From: Hyphomicrobiales bacterium
GTDB lineage: Bacteria; Pseudomonadota; Alphaproteobacteria; Rhizobiales; Beijerinckiaceae
Assembly: GCA_003567055.1 (NCBI GenBank)
Contig: PXAW01000238.1
Coordinates: 1 to 14,678, forward strand
DNA: 14,678 bases
Direction: 5' to 3'
Shown: positions 7,537 to 14,309 of the stretch, piece after piece
How positions within the stretch are numbered: the first letter of the stretch is position 1
Layout of the letters: every line of letters begins with the position of its first letter
The notes under the pieces: generated by a model
Told to the model about the DNA's origin: nothing
The model's input: only the letters and a program-made list of their open reading frames with translations
Database searches by the model: none
Position numbers and translations under genes: made by a program

Positions 7537-8964
7537 TCAGGCGGGGATGCGCAGGCTGGCGCGCAGGCCGCCCAGCGGGCTGTCGTCGAGGCTGATATCG
7601 CCACCATGCGAGCGCGCGATGTCGCGGGCGATGGCGAGGCCGAGCCCCGAGCCGCTCTCGTCCTGATTGCGTGCTTCATCGAGCCGTACGAAGGGCTTGA
7701 AGACCTCGTCCCGCTGGTCCTGCGGGATACCCGGCCCGTCGTCATCGACATGCATGACCAGCCAGCGGCTTTCATGGTTGGCGCTGATCGCGATGGTCTC
7801 GCCGTGGCGCGCGGCATTCGAGACGAGGTTGAAGACGAGGCGTCGGAACGCGTCGGGCCGCACGACCACCTGCGGGTCGCCATCGACGCGCAACCGGGTG
7901 GGGTGCCCCTGACGCTCGGCATCGGCGCTGATTTCGCCGAGCAGGTCGCGCAGATCCGTCGGCACGGCCTGCTCGCCGGAATCGCCGCGCGCGAAAGCGA
8001 GGTAGCCCTCGAGCATGCGGCTCATCTCGTCGACATCGCGCTCGAGATCGCGCACGTCATCGCTCGGTTCCAGCAGGGCAAGCGAGAGCTTGAAACGGGT
8101 GAGGATGGTGCGCAGATCGTGGCTGACGCCGTTGAGCATCGTGGTGCGCTGGTCGATGGCGCGCTCGATGCGCCGCTTCATCTCGATGAAGGCGTGGCCG
8201 GCCTGGCGCACCTCGCGCGCACCACGCGGGCGGAACTCGATTTCGCGCCCCTTGCCGAAACTCTCCGCCGCCTCGGCGAGGCGCAGGATCGGGCGGATCT
8301 GGTTGCGCAGGAAGATGATGGCGATGCCCATCAGCACGAGCGACGTGCCACCCATCCAGAGCAGGAAGATGTGGGAATTCGAGGCATAGGCCTGCGAGCG
8401 CTCCGTGATCACCCGCATGATCCCGTCATCGAGCCGAATGCGGATCTCGATCAGATCGGAGCGCCCCACCGTATCGATCCAGAACGGCCGCTCGACCTGA
8501 CGGGCGATCTCGCCGGAGAGCGCCTGATCGAGGATGGAGAAGAAGGGCTTCGGCCCCGGCGGCGGAAGCTCGGTATCGCGCAGGATCTCGACGTCGAGCC
8601 CCAGCCTCTGATCGGCGATGCGGATGAGTTCGCTGGCTTGGGCATCCTGAGGGAAGGTTTCGTAGATGTCGATCAGGGCGGCGATATCGGCGGTCACGGC
8701 GGAGGAGAGCCGCATCGTCACGGTCTGCCAGTGCCGTTCCATGAAGGTATAGGCGATGAAGGATTGCAGCAGCACGATCGGCGCGATGATGATGATCAGC
8801 GCGCGCGCGAACAATCCCTTGGGCATGGCGGCCCCGACCCGGCGCGCGATGGCGCCGTAGATCAGGCCGAGCGGGGCGAAGACGCGGCGAGCCGCAATGA
8901 AGCGACCGGCGGGGAGGCGCAGGCGTGGCAGGCGATTGGTCCGGGTGCGAATGAGGCGCATCAC
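7537..8964 (-). CDS. Sensor histidine kinase (EnvZ-like, HAMP-HisKA-HATPase)
   Basis: This is a 475-aa inner-membrane sensor kinase. TM1 is at about residues 55-75, a periplasmic sensor of about 120 residues follows, and TM2 is at 198-219. A HAMP region follows (about 220-270). The H-box MLNGVSHDLRTILTRF carries the phosphoacceptor His282. The ATPase part shows the N box (NLVSNAARHG), G1 (DDDGPGIP) and G2 (GSGLGLAIA). The usual proline in HDLRTP is isoleucine here. A long basic N-terminal cytoplasmic stretch of about 50 residues precedes TM1. It overlaps the response-regulator gene by 4 bases (ATGA), so the two are translationally coupled and almost certainly a cognate pair. The signal sensed is unknown. 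Confidence 0.94.
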   Translation of the reverse strand: MMRLIRTRTNRLPRLRLPAGRFIAARRVFAPLGLIYGAIARRVGAAMPKGLFARALIIIIAPIVLLQSFIAYTFMERHWQTVTMRLSSAVTADIAALIDIYETFPQDAQASELIRIADQRLGLDVEILRDTELPPPGPKPFFSILDQALSGEIARQVERPFWIDTVGRSDLIEIRIRLDDGIMRVITERSQAYASNSHIFLLWMGGTSLVLMGIAIIFLRNQIRPILRLAEAAESFGKGREIEFRPRGAREVRQAGHAFIEMKRRIERAIDQRTTMLNGVSHDLRTILTRFKLSLALLEPSDDVRDLERDVDEMSRMLEGYLAFARGDSGEQAVPTDLRDLLGEISADAERQGHPTRLRVDGDPQVVVRPDAFRRLVFNLVSNAARHGETIAISANHESRWLVMHVDDDGPGIPQDQRDEVFKPFVRLDEARNQDESGSGLGLAIARDIARSHGGDISLDDSPLGGLRASLRIPA

Positions 8965-9674
8965 TCCACGATAAGCCGATATCCGATCCCGCGCACCGTC
9001 TGGAGAAACACGGGATTGGCCGGGTCGCTCTCGATCTTGCGGCGCAGGCGGTTGATCTGCACGTCGACGGTGCGCTCATTGGCGGCACCGCCCGCGCCGG
9101 CAAGCTCTTCGCGATGCACATGCCCGCCCAGCCGGCGCCCGAGCAGGTTCAGCATTTCCCGCTCCCGCTCGGTCAGGCGGATGAGCTCCTCGCCCCGGCG
9201 CAGCTCACCGCGATCGAAGCGATAGACGAAGGCGCCGAAGCGGATCGTCTCCGGCAGCGTTACGCCTTCGCCGTTGCCGGAACCGGCGCGGCGCATGATG
9301 TTGCCGAGGCGCAGAACCAGTTCGCGCGGCTCGAAGGGCTTGGGCAGATAATCGTCGGCGCCGATCTCGAGCCCGGTTACGCGGTCCTGCGAATCCGCGC
9401 GGGCGGTAAGCATCAGGATCGGCACCTGGGAACGGGTGCGCAGCCAACGAGCGAAATCGAAGCCGTTCTCGCCGGGCATCATCACGTCGAGGACGAGGGC
9501 GTCGAAGACGAGGTGCTCGCTCATGCCGCGCGCTTCTGCGGCGCTGGCCGCAGCGGTGACGCGAAAACCGTTTTCCGTGAGGAACTTGCCCAGAAGATCG
9601 CGCAGGCGGCGGTCGTCATCGACCACCAGGATATGCGGTGCGTCATCGGGCAATTCGATCCGGCTTGCGGGCAT
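8961..9674 (-). CDS. OmpR-family response regulator (PetR-like)
   Basis: This is a 237-aa DNA-binding response regulator. In the receiver, the acidic cluster is Asp19-Asp21, the phosphoacceptor is Asp63 in VLDVMMPGENG, and Thr90 and Lys112 (DYLPKPFEP) complete the switch residues. The C-terminal winged helix, from about residue 140, carries the recognition portion NERTVDVQINRLRRKIE and the closing LQTVRGIGYRL. It starts one base inside the end of the MarR gene (TGATG) and overlaps the kinase by 4 bases. A MarR gene followed directly by an OmpR-type regulator is the arrangement of petP-petR in Rhodobacter, where PetR is needed for cytochrome bc1 expression. The resemblance is noted from memory, so no gene symbol is assigned. 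Confidence 0.94.
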   Translation of the reverse strand: MPASRIELPDDAPHILVVDDDRRLRDLLGKFLTENGFRVTAAASAAEARGMSEHLVFDALVLDVMMPGENGFDFARWLRTRSQVPILMLTARADSQDRVTGLEIGADDYLPKPFEPRELVLRLGNIMRRAGSGNGEGVTLPETIRFGAFVYRFDRGELRRGEELIRLTEREREMLNLLGRRLGGHVHREELAGAGGAANERTVDVQINRLRRKIESDPANPVFLQTVRGIGYRLIVE

Positions 9675-10261
9675 CAGCGCTCCTCGCCCGATCCGCGCCG
9701 CTGCGCAGGCGTCGCCGCGAGTTGCGCGACGCGCGCGCGCTCCTGCGGATCGACCATTGCAGTCAGGTAATCCTTGACGAAACCACGCATCGCCTCGCGT
9801 TCCTCCGCCGGCACCGTCTCCAGCGCCCGCATGATCCGCCCGGTCTGCAGATCGGCCAGCCGCAATGCCAGCTCCTCGCCCGCTTGCGTGGCGAAAAGGA
9901 GGCGCTGGCGGCGATCCGTCGTGCCCATCCGGCTGACGATGAAATCCTTCTCGACCAGCTCCTTGAGCACGCGGTTGAGACTCTGCTTGGTGATCTTGAG
10001 GATGTCCAGCAATTCCGCGATCGTCAGCCCGGGCTGGCGCGAGACGAAGTGCAGCACCCGGTGATGCGCCCGTCCGAAGCCGTATTCCGCCAGAATCCGG
10101 TCGGGCCCGGAAACGAAATCCCGATAGGCGAAAAAGAACAGCTCGATGAGGTCATAGGCGGGAATGTCGCGCCCCGGCGGCTCCTCGGCGCGGAGTTCGT
10201 CGCTCACGGCTGCGAGAACGGCAGGTTGGGAAGAGCGTATCGACACGAAAAAATCTCTCAT
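9674..10261 (-). CDS. MarR-family transcriptional regulator (PetP-like)
   Basis: This is a 195-aa winged-helix regulator. The DNA-binding region is about residues 62-125: GLTIAELLDILKITKQSLNRVLKEL is helix-turn-helix with recognition helix, and the wing ends in TTDRRQR. Helices before and after it form the MarR dimer interface. It is first in an operon with the response regulator and kinase, whose start overlaps its stop codon by one base. ATG at 10261 is used, but it has no clear ribosome binding site, and GTG codons at residues 6 or 19 are alternatives. The candidate operator at 10267-10287 lies only a few bases upstream, which suggests autoregulation. In Rhodobacter a MarR-type petP precedes petR, the likely parallel. 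Confidence 0.9.
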   Translation of the reverse strand: MRDFFVSIRSSQPAVLAAVSDELRAEEPPGRDIPAYDLIELFFFAYRDFVSGPDRILAEYGFGRAHHRVLHFVSRQPGLTIAELLDILKITKQSLNRVLKELVEKDFIVSRMGTTDRRQRLLFATQAGEELALRLADLQTGRIMRALETVPAEEREAMRGFVKDYLTAMVDPQERARVAQLAATPAQRRGSGEER

Positions 10262-10266
10262 CCGGT

Positions 10267-10312
10267 TATGTCAGCCTTATTGACATATCCCAAGAGGATT
10301 GTTACCCGTCAA
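10267..10312. promoter_or_regulatory. Divergent marR/ilvE control region with 21-bp palindrome
   Basis: TATGTCA (10267-10273) and TGACATA (10281-10287) form a perfect 7-base inverted repeat with a 7-base spacer, a typical MarR-operator size. On the minus strand, TTGACG (complement of 10307-10312) and a weak GATATG (10284-10289) 17 bases apart would be the marR promoter, and the palindrome covers its -10. On the plus strand, TTGACA (10280-10285) followed after 17 bases by an extended -10 (TG at 10300-10301, TACCCG at 10303-10308) points towards ilvE, and the palindrome covers its -35. One bound MarR dimer could therefore act in both directions. Promoter calls are by eye. Confidence 0.5.
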
Positions 10313-10346
10313 GCGCAATCGGCGAAATGATCGAACGTAAATGAGC

Positions 10347-10394
10347 CGATTGTCGCAATCGCGTGTCACGAAGGGCCTTAGGAGAACGGTTCTC
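10347..10394. repeat. Two short palindromes in the ilvE leader
   Basis: CGATTG-TCG-CAATCG (10347-10361) and GAGAAC-G-GTTCTC (10382-10394) are both perfect inverted repeats. A further CAATCGGC (10316-10323) is inverted relative to GCCGATTG (10345-10352). All lie between the candidate ilvE promoter and its start codon. They could be regulator sites or RNA hairpins in the leader; nothing distinguishes these. Confidence 0.35.
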
Positions 10395-10433
10395 GCGTGC
10401 ATGCGCAGTAGCCATTCCAGGGAGTGTGTTTCG

Positions 10434-11321
10434 ATGTCGCCTATCTCCTTCGATCAGCAGGACGGCTGGATCTGGTTCGACGGTGAACTGACACCGTGGG
10501 CAGAGGCCAAGCTGCATGTATTGTCGCACGGCCTGCATTACGGCTCGTCCGTATTCGAGGGAGAGCGTGCCTATGGCGGCGAGATATTCAAGTCGCTGGA
10601 GCATTCCGAGCGTTTGCTGCGTTCGGCTGAGGTGCTGGATTTCCAGATCCCTTACAGCGCCGCCGAAATCGATGCCGCCAAGCGCCTCGTCATCGCGCAG
10701 AACGGGCTCGTCGATGCCTATGTGCGCCCCGTCGCGTGGCGCGGTTCGGAGATGATGGGCGTCTCGGCGCAGAAGAACACCATCCACCTCGCCATCGCCG
10801 CATGGGAATGGCCGAGCTATTTCGACCCCGCCGAACGCCTCAAGGGCATCCGGCTCGATATCGCGGATTACCGCCGCCCGGATCCGATGACGGCGCCGTG
10901 CCATTCCAAGGCGGCGGGTCTCTACATGATCTGCACGATCTCCAAGCATGCCGCGGAGCGCAAGGGCTACGCCGATGCGCTCATGCTCGACTGGCAGGGC
11001 CGCGTGGCCGAATGCACCGGCGCGAACGTGTTCTTCACGCGCGACGGGGCGATCCACACGCCGACAGCCGATTGCTTCCTCGACGGCATTACCCGCCGCA
11101 CGGTGATCGATCTCGCCAGGCGTCGCGGTTTCGAGGTGATCGAGCGCCGGATCATGCCGGACGAACTCGACAGCTTCAACGAGTGCTTCATCACCGGCAC
11201 GGCGGCGGAAGTCCCCCCCGTCTCCGAGATCGGGCCGCATATCTATCAGCCGGGCAACATCACCCGCACGCTGATGGAAGATTACATGGCCGAAGTGCAG
11301 CCCAAGGCAGTTGCGGCCTGA
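10434..11321 (+). CDS. ilvE: Branched-chain amino acid aminotransferase
   Basis: This is a 295-aa class IV PLP aminotransferase that makes or degrades valine, leucine and isoleucine by transamination with 2-oxoglutarate/glutamate. The PLP lysine is Lys159 in APCHSKAAGLYM, the same number as in E. coli IlvE, and Glu193 in VAECTGANVFF is the N1-binding glutamate. The N-terminal GLHYGSSVFEG (33-43) and the phosphate-binding GITRRTV and ITGTAAEV segments complete the fold. ATG at 10434 is chosen because GGGAG lies about 9 bases upstream; an in-frame start at 10341 would add 31 residues of non-family sequence across palindromic leader DNA. It is divergent from the MarR operon. Some members of this family prefer D-amino acids or other substrates. 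Confidence 0.92.
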   Translation: MSPISFDQQDGWIWFDGELTPWAEAKLHVLSHGLHYGSSVFEGERAYGGEIFKSLEHSERLLRSAEVLDFQIPYSAAEIDAAKRLVIAQNGLVDAYVRPVAWRGSEMMGVSAQKNTIHLAIAAWEWPSYFDPAERLKGIRLDIADYRRPDPMTAPCHSKAAGLYMICTISKHAAERKGYADALMLDWQGRVAECTGANVFFTRDGAIHTPTADCFLDGITRRTVIDLARRRGFEVIERRIMPDELDSFNECFITGTAAEVPPVSEIGPHIYQPGNITRTLMEDYMAEVQPKAVAA

Positions 11322-11401
11322 CGACGACCGATCCGGCGGGGGCCTCTTGGCGCTCCCGTCGTTTCATCTCGTGCCGGCCCTGGTGCGCCGGAAGGGTTCC
11401 C

Positions 11402-11650
11402 ATGAAGAAAGCCGCGACCTCAGGCGCCCGCTGTTCCGACCGCGTGGTCGCCGGCAAGCGCGTTGCGGACCGTCAGGTGAAATCCGCGCCGCAGCCGCGC
11501 AAGCCGCTGCCCGGGCATGGCAGCGCCATCTTCCTGCATCACGCCCGCCCCGGCCTGACGCCGACTGACGGCTGCATCGCGCTCGATGAGACAGCCTTGC
11601 GCAAGCTTCTCGCGCGGATCGGGCCGCGAACGCGGATCCTGATCGGATGA
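11402..11650 (+). CDS. 82-aa ORF holding only the L,D-transpeptidase (YkuD) catalytic end; possible pseudogene remnant
   Basis: The last 43 residues (from about 40) read GSAIFLHHARPGLTPTDGCIALDE and onward, matching the C-terminal catalytic part of ErfK/YbiS/YkuD-type L,D-transpeptidases. The family His (FLHHARP) and nucleophile Cys (TDGCIAL) are both present. A complete domain is about 150 residues; the N-terminal beta-sandwich half is missing and is not found in any other frame between ilvE and here. The first 38 residues are basic and unlike the family, and there is no signal peptide. Yet GAAGGG lies 5 bases before the ATG, and the stop overlaps the next gene's ATG (ATGA), so it may still be translated. 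The frame is open far upstream through ilvE, so openness alone is not evidence. Read it as a remnant unless expression is shown. Confidence 0.5.
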   Translation: MKKAATSGARCSDRVVAGKRVADRQVKSAPQPRKPLPGHGSAIFLHHARPGLTPTDGCIALDETALRKLLARIGPRTRILIG

Positions 11651-12687
11651 GCCGGCTTGCGCTGCTCCTTGCGCTCCAGTCAGCTTTGCTCTTCGCATGT
11701 CTTGCGGGCGACCCGGCGCAGGCCTTCGTTGCGCGTGAGGGCGATTTCGTGATCGAACGAAGCTGCGAGGCCCGCCCGCGCCTGCGCGGCGATGCACAAG
11801 CGCCCGTCTACCGATTGCCGAAGGGGGCGGTCTACGCCGCCGAAGGCCTGAACCGTCCCGGCGGGCGCCATCTGCGCATCCGGGTGCCGGATCTGTCTGA
11901 ACGGGCGCTGTGGATCGCACGTGATTGCGGGCGCTTCATCGCGGATGTGCGCGTGCGATCCGGTGACCCACGCGCCGCGTCGCAGGCGGGGGCGATCTTC
12001 GGCACGCTCGTGCCCGAGCCGCAACTCGGGCCCTTCGACGAGGCGGTGCTCGCCCTGTGCGGGCCCTGGGGGTCGCGTCCGCAGCCTGACGGCTTCCGCG
12101 CCCTGTTCGAGGATTCCTCGCTGGCGGGGGAGGCGCAGTCGATCCGTGCGGCTCTCGGCTCGCGCATCCGGGGGCGGGAGCATCATGATCCGGCGGCCTT
12201 CGCCGAAGCACTGACGCAGGTCTGGTTCGGGGCAGGCGGGTTTACCCACATCTTCTGCGGGGAGCCCGGCCCCGAGCGTCTCGGCGGCCTCCATTACAAG
12301 GGACGCATCCTCCAGGCGGAGCGCGCGGGCTGGATCGCCCGCGCATCCTGCCCGGTCGAGACCATCGCGCCGCCGCTCGTCAGCCTCGGCATCGCCTGGC
12401 AGCGTCCCGATGGTGAGGATGGCGGGGAGGCCTGCCCGAAGAGCTTCTCGACGCGGCTGGATGCGGTCGCCCTGCTCGTGACGGTCACCCGGGCCTTCGA
12501 GGCGAAGAAGCGCCACCGGCCCGGCGAGGCGATGTGCCTCACGCCACTTGGCGAGGGCGACGCGGCGATGGCCGAGGCCCTTGCCGTCCTGGTGACCCGC
12601 GACGGGGCCGTGAGGACCTTCTACCCCAGCGCAAGACCGCGCTGCGACGGCGGCGGACCCCCGGATAACTGCCTATGCATGCATTGA
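11647..12687 (+). CDS. Secreted protein with EndoU-type endoribonuclease signature
   Basis: This is a 346-aa exported protein. Residues 1-26 form a signal peptide ending AQA-F. The mature protein has ten cysteines (40, 94, 138, 204, 235, 263, 297, 333, 342, 344), so disulfides are expected outside the cytoplasm. Residues 199-216 read FTHIFCGE, then GLH. This resembles the EndoU pattern F-x-H-x-F-x-G-E ... G-[FL]-H with two catalytic histidines (here His201 and His216, 15 apart; 16 in XendoU). A later segment, VRTFYPS (322-328), resembles the bacterial EndoU C-terminal TFFP/TFYP strand. EndoU enzymes cut RNA at uridylates, with manganese in eukaryotic members. The N-terminal 190 residues are not recognised. 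It overlaps the transpeptidase-core ORF by 4 bases. Function as a toxin, nutrient-scavenging or periplasmic RNase is open. Confidence 0.7.
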   Translation: MSRLALLLALQSALLFACLAGDPAQAFVAREGDFVIERSCEARPRLRGDAQAPVYRLPKGAVYAAEGLNRPGGRHLRIRVPDLSERALWIARDCGRFIADVRVRSGDPRAASQAGAIFGTLVPEPQLGPFDEAVLALCGPWGSRPQPDGFRALFEDSSLAGEAQSIRAALGSRIRGREHHDPAAFAEALTQVWFGAGGFTHIFCGEPGPERLGGLHYKGRILQAERAGWIARASCPVETIAPPLVSLGIAWQRPDGEDGGEACPKSFSTRLDAVALLVTVTRAFEAKKRHRPGEAMCLTPLGEGDAAMAEALAVLVTRDGAVRTFYPSARPRCDGGGPPDNCLCMH

Positions 12688-12800
12688 AACAAAAGGACTT
12701 TGCGTCACCCTGCGGATAAGCCCTTATTGACCCGAAGTGATTTCGCGCAAATGTTGCGGTCATCTTGTGGTTCCCCCCTAGAACCGACTGTGAGGCCGAA

Positions 12801-13142
12801 GTGCGCATACATATCGTCGAGGATGATTACGGCGTCCGGGACGCCCTGATCGAACTCGTCAGCGGCCAGGGCCATCCGGTGCTTGCTTATGCCGACGGCG
12901 AAGCTTTCATGAACGGCTGCTCGCCGCGTGGCGGCGATCTCGTCTTCGTCGATCTCGGCCTGCCCGGAATCGGCGGTGTCGATGTGATTCGCTGGCTCAA
13001 TGAACTGCCGGAACCGCCGCGTGTCGTAGCGATTACCGGGCGTCCGCGAATCGATATCGATCTGATGATGCGCTGCCTGCCTCAAAATCTGCAGTTGCTG
13101 CGCAAACCGCTTGCGCCCGAAGCGATCTCCTCGCTGCTGTGA
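12801..13142 (+). CDS. Stand-alone receiver-domain response regulator
   Basis: This is a 113-aa CheY/FixJ-receiver-like protein with no output domain. GTG at 12801 is chosen because GAGG lies 5 bases upstream and the sequence then begins directly with beta-1 (RIHIVEDD); a TTG at 12765 would add 12 non-family residues. The acidic pocket is Glu7, Asp8 and Asp9. The phosphoacceptor is Asp51 (VFVDLGLPG), with Thr79 (AITG) and Lys102 (LLRKPLAPE). All conserved phosphorylation residues are intact, so it should be phosphorylatable and act through protein partners. It lies just before the Crp/FNR gene with no terminator between, suggesting a shared pathway. No kinase gene is adjacent. Confidence 0.88.
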   Translation: MRIHIVEDDYGVRDALIELVSGQGHPVLAYADGEAFMNGCSPRGGDLVFVDLGLPGIGGVDVIRWLNELPEPPRVVAITGRPRIDIDLMMRCLPQNLQLLRKPLAPEAISSLL

Positions 13143-13152
13143 TTGGCGGAAT

Positions 13153-13166
13153 TTGCGCTGGATCAA
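13153..13166 (+). promoter_or_regulatory. FixK/FNR-type box upstream of the Crp/FNR gene
   Basis: TTGCGCTGGATCAA fits the alphaproteobacterial FixK consensus TTG(A/C)-N6-(T/G)CAA; its reverse complement is TTGAT-CCAG-CGCAA. It lies 11 bases after the receiver gene and 33 bases before a TATCAT -10-like hexamer (13199-13204). A weaker TTCAATTCTCGCAA, one mismatch, is at 13232-13245. The whole 13143-13369 gap is a leader region. Autoregulation by the downstream FixK-like protein is an inference. Confidence 0.6.
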
Positions 13167-13369
13167 GCGCGACGGATTATCTCCTCAAAAGCCACGCTTA
13201 TCATTCAACCTGCTGATTTCACGAGATATTTTTCAATTCTCGCAACCTCCGTGCTTTCCCCATGGGAGCAGTCCTTAAGGGCAAACACCGATGCGTCGCC
13301 GGCGGGGCGGGCCTAACCATCCACCATATCAAACGCTCCGTTCCCCCGGGCGATTTCGAGGACGACGCC

Positions 13370-14101
13370 ATGGATGCGATTTATACCCGCCACGATGCCG
13401 GCCCCGGCAATTTCAGCAATGCCAAGTTCGATGCCGGCTGGAAGATTTCCTTCGAGGCCGACGAAGCCGCGCCGCGCTTTCCCGATCTGCGCGTCGCCTC
13501 CTATCCGCCGCGCTCCCTGATCGTCGATGAGGGTGATGCCACGAGCTCGGTCTACGAGGTGGTCGAAGGCGGCGTCCTGCTGTTCAAGCTGCTGCCCGAC
13601 GGGCGGCGTCAGATCATCGAGGTCCTGGGTGTCGGGGACGTGTTCGGCCTCTCGCCCAACGGCGTTTCGGACGTGGGTGCGGAGACGCTGACCAAGGCAC
13701 GGATCGCGATTTACGAGAAGCGCCGTGTCGATGCCGATCCCGACCTGCGTGATCGCATCTTCACACGGTTGCGGGCTCAGATGTGTGCCCTGCACGATCA
13801 CGCCCTGCTGCTCGGACGCAAATCCGCGCAGGAGCGCGTCGCCACCTTCATCATGCGCCTGGTGCCGGGACGCGGCGGCCATGCCTGCGCCGGCCCGATT
13901 GCAGGATGCGACGAGACGCGCGTCGATCTCGCCATGACGCGCCAGGAGATCGCCGATTACCTCGGCCTGACCATCGAGACCGTGAGCCGGGCCTTCTCGG
14001 CCCTGCGTCGGGCGGGGACGATCGCCTATGAACGTCAGGATTGTGTGGTGATTCCCAGCGTCTGCCAGCTGTGCCGACTCACCGGTTCGCACGCGGCGTG
14101 A
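13370..14101 (+). CDS. Crp/FNR-family transcriptional regulator (FixK-like)
   Basis: This is a 243-aa regulator. ATG at 13370 is chosen because GAGGA lies 7 bases upstream; an in-frame ATG at 13262 would add 36 residues unlike the family. The cyclic-nucleotide-binding-like beta-roll is about residues 35-115 and includes GGVLLFKLLPDGRRQIIEVL and a GDVFGL segment. A long dimer helix follows at about 120-165. The winged helix has MTRQEIADYLGLTIETVSRAFSALRRAG. Its recognition helix carries Glu203, Ser206 and Arg207, the E--SR pattern of FNR/FixK that reads TTGAT. There is no N-terminal cysteine cluster for an iron-sulfur centre, so FixK-like is better than FNR-like. It probably acts on the boxes at 13153 and 14310. 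Confidence 0.92.
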   Translation: MDAIYTRHDAGPGNFSNAKFDAGWKISFEADEAAPRFPDLRVASYPPRSLIVDEGDATSSVYEVVEGGVLLFKLLPDGRRQIIEVLGVGDVFGLSPNGVSDVGAETLTKARIAIYEKRRVDADPDLRDRIFTRLRAQMCALHDHALLLGRKSAQERVATFIMRLVPGRGGHACAGPIAGCDETRVDLAMTRQEIADYLGLTIETVSRAFSALRRAGTIAYERQDCVVIPSVCQLCRLTGSHAA

Positions 14102-14148
14102 CATCGCGTTTTTCTTCCAGCTGACCCCTCTGATCGACACACCGACTG

Positions 14149-14179
14149 GACCGCTTCTCGCGAAGCGGTCTTTTCTTTT
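14149..14179 (+). terminator. Intrinsic terminator after the Crp/FNR gene
   Basis: A perfect 9-bp stem, GACCGCTTC (14149-14157) with GAAGCGGTC (14162-14170), has a TCGC tetraloop and is followed by TTTTCTTTT (14171-14179). It lies 48 bases after the Crp/FNR stop codon and separates that gene from the AbrB-type gene downstream. Confidence 0.9.
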
Positions 14180-14241
14180 GATCACGAACGCGGGATAAGT
14201 AGAACGCCCGACGCGACTCCCCCGAGATCACGCCGGGCGCT

Positions 14242-14287
14242 CACGGCGGTCTGTCGCCTCGAAGCGTTCCGCCGTGGGCTCCTTTTT
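14242..14287 (+). other. Hairpin with late T-tract, weak terminator or leader structure
   Basis: CACGGCGG (14242-14249) pairs with CCGCCGTG (14269-14276), and TTTTT follows at 14283-14287, 6 bases after the stem. Another imperfect stem, CGCCCG (14205-14210) with CGGGCG (14234-14239), precedes it. The loop is long and the T-tract is late for a good terminator. It may be a secondary stop for readthrough past 14179. Confidence 0.35.
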
Positions 14288-14293
14288 ACCGCA

Positions 14294-14309
14294 TGTGATG
14301 CGGCTCACA
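14294..14309 (+). promoter_or_regulatory. Consensus CRP-type site TGTGA-N6-TCACA
   Basis: TGTGATGCGGCTCACA matches both half-sites of the classical CRP consensus exactly, and the flanking A and T extend it to ATGTGA-N6-TCACAT. Its centre is about 37 bases before the GTG of the AbrB-type gene. Which protein binds is unknown: the FixK-like regulator in this window should prefer TTGAT half-sites, so a separate CRP-like protein is more likely. Confidence 0.6.

Noticed and set aside
7606..9225. 539-codon plus-strand open frame
   Set aside because: It lies opposite the histidine kinase and the response regulator, whose motifs are unmistakable; the frame encodes no recognisable domain.
10736..11400. 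The long open frame running through ilvE into the transpeptidase-core ORF as a single large protein
   Set aside because: The part inside ilvE is an out-of-frame shadow rich in Arg/His/Ala with no transpeptidase features; only the segment after about 11500 matches a family.
13313..14185. 290-codon minus-strand open frame
   Set aside because: It is antisense to the Crp/FNR regulator and runs through the intrinsic terminator.
14242..14287. Second strong terminator or riboswitch before the AbrB-type gene
   Set aside because: The stem is good, but the loop is 19 bases and the T-tract begins late. No known riboswitch core is recognisable, so it is listed only as a weak structure.
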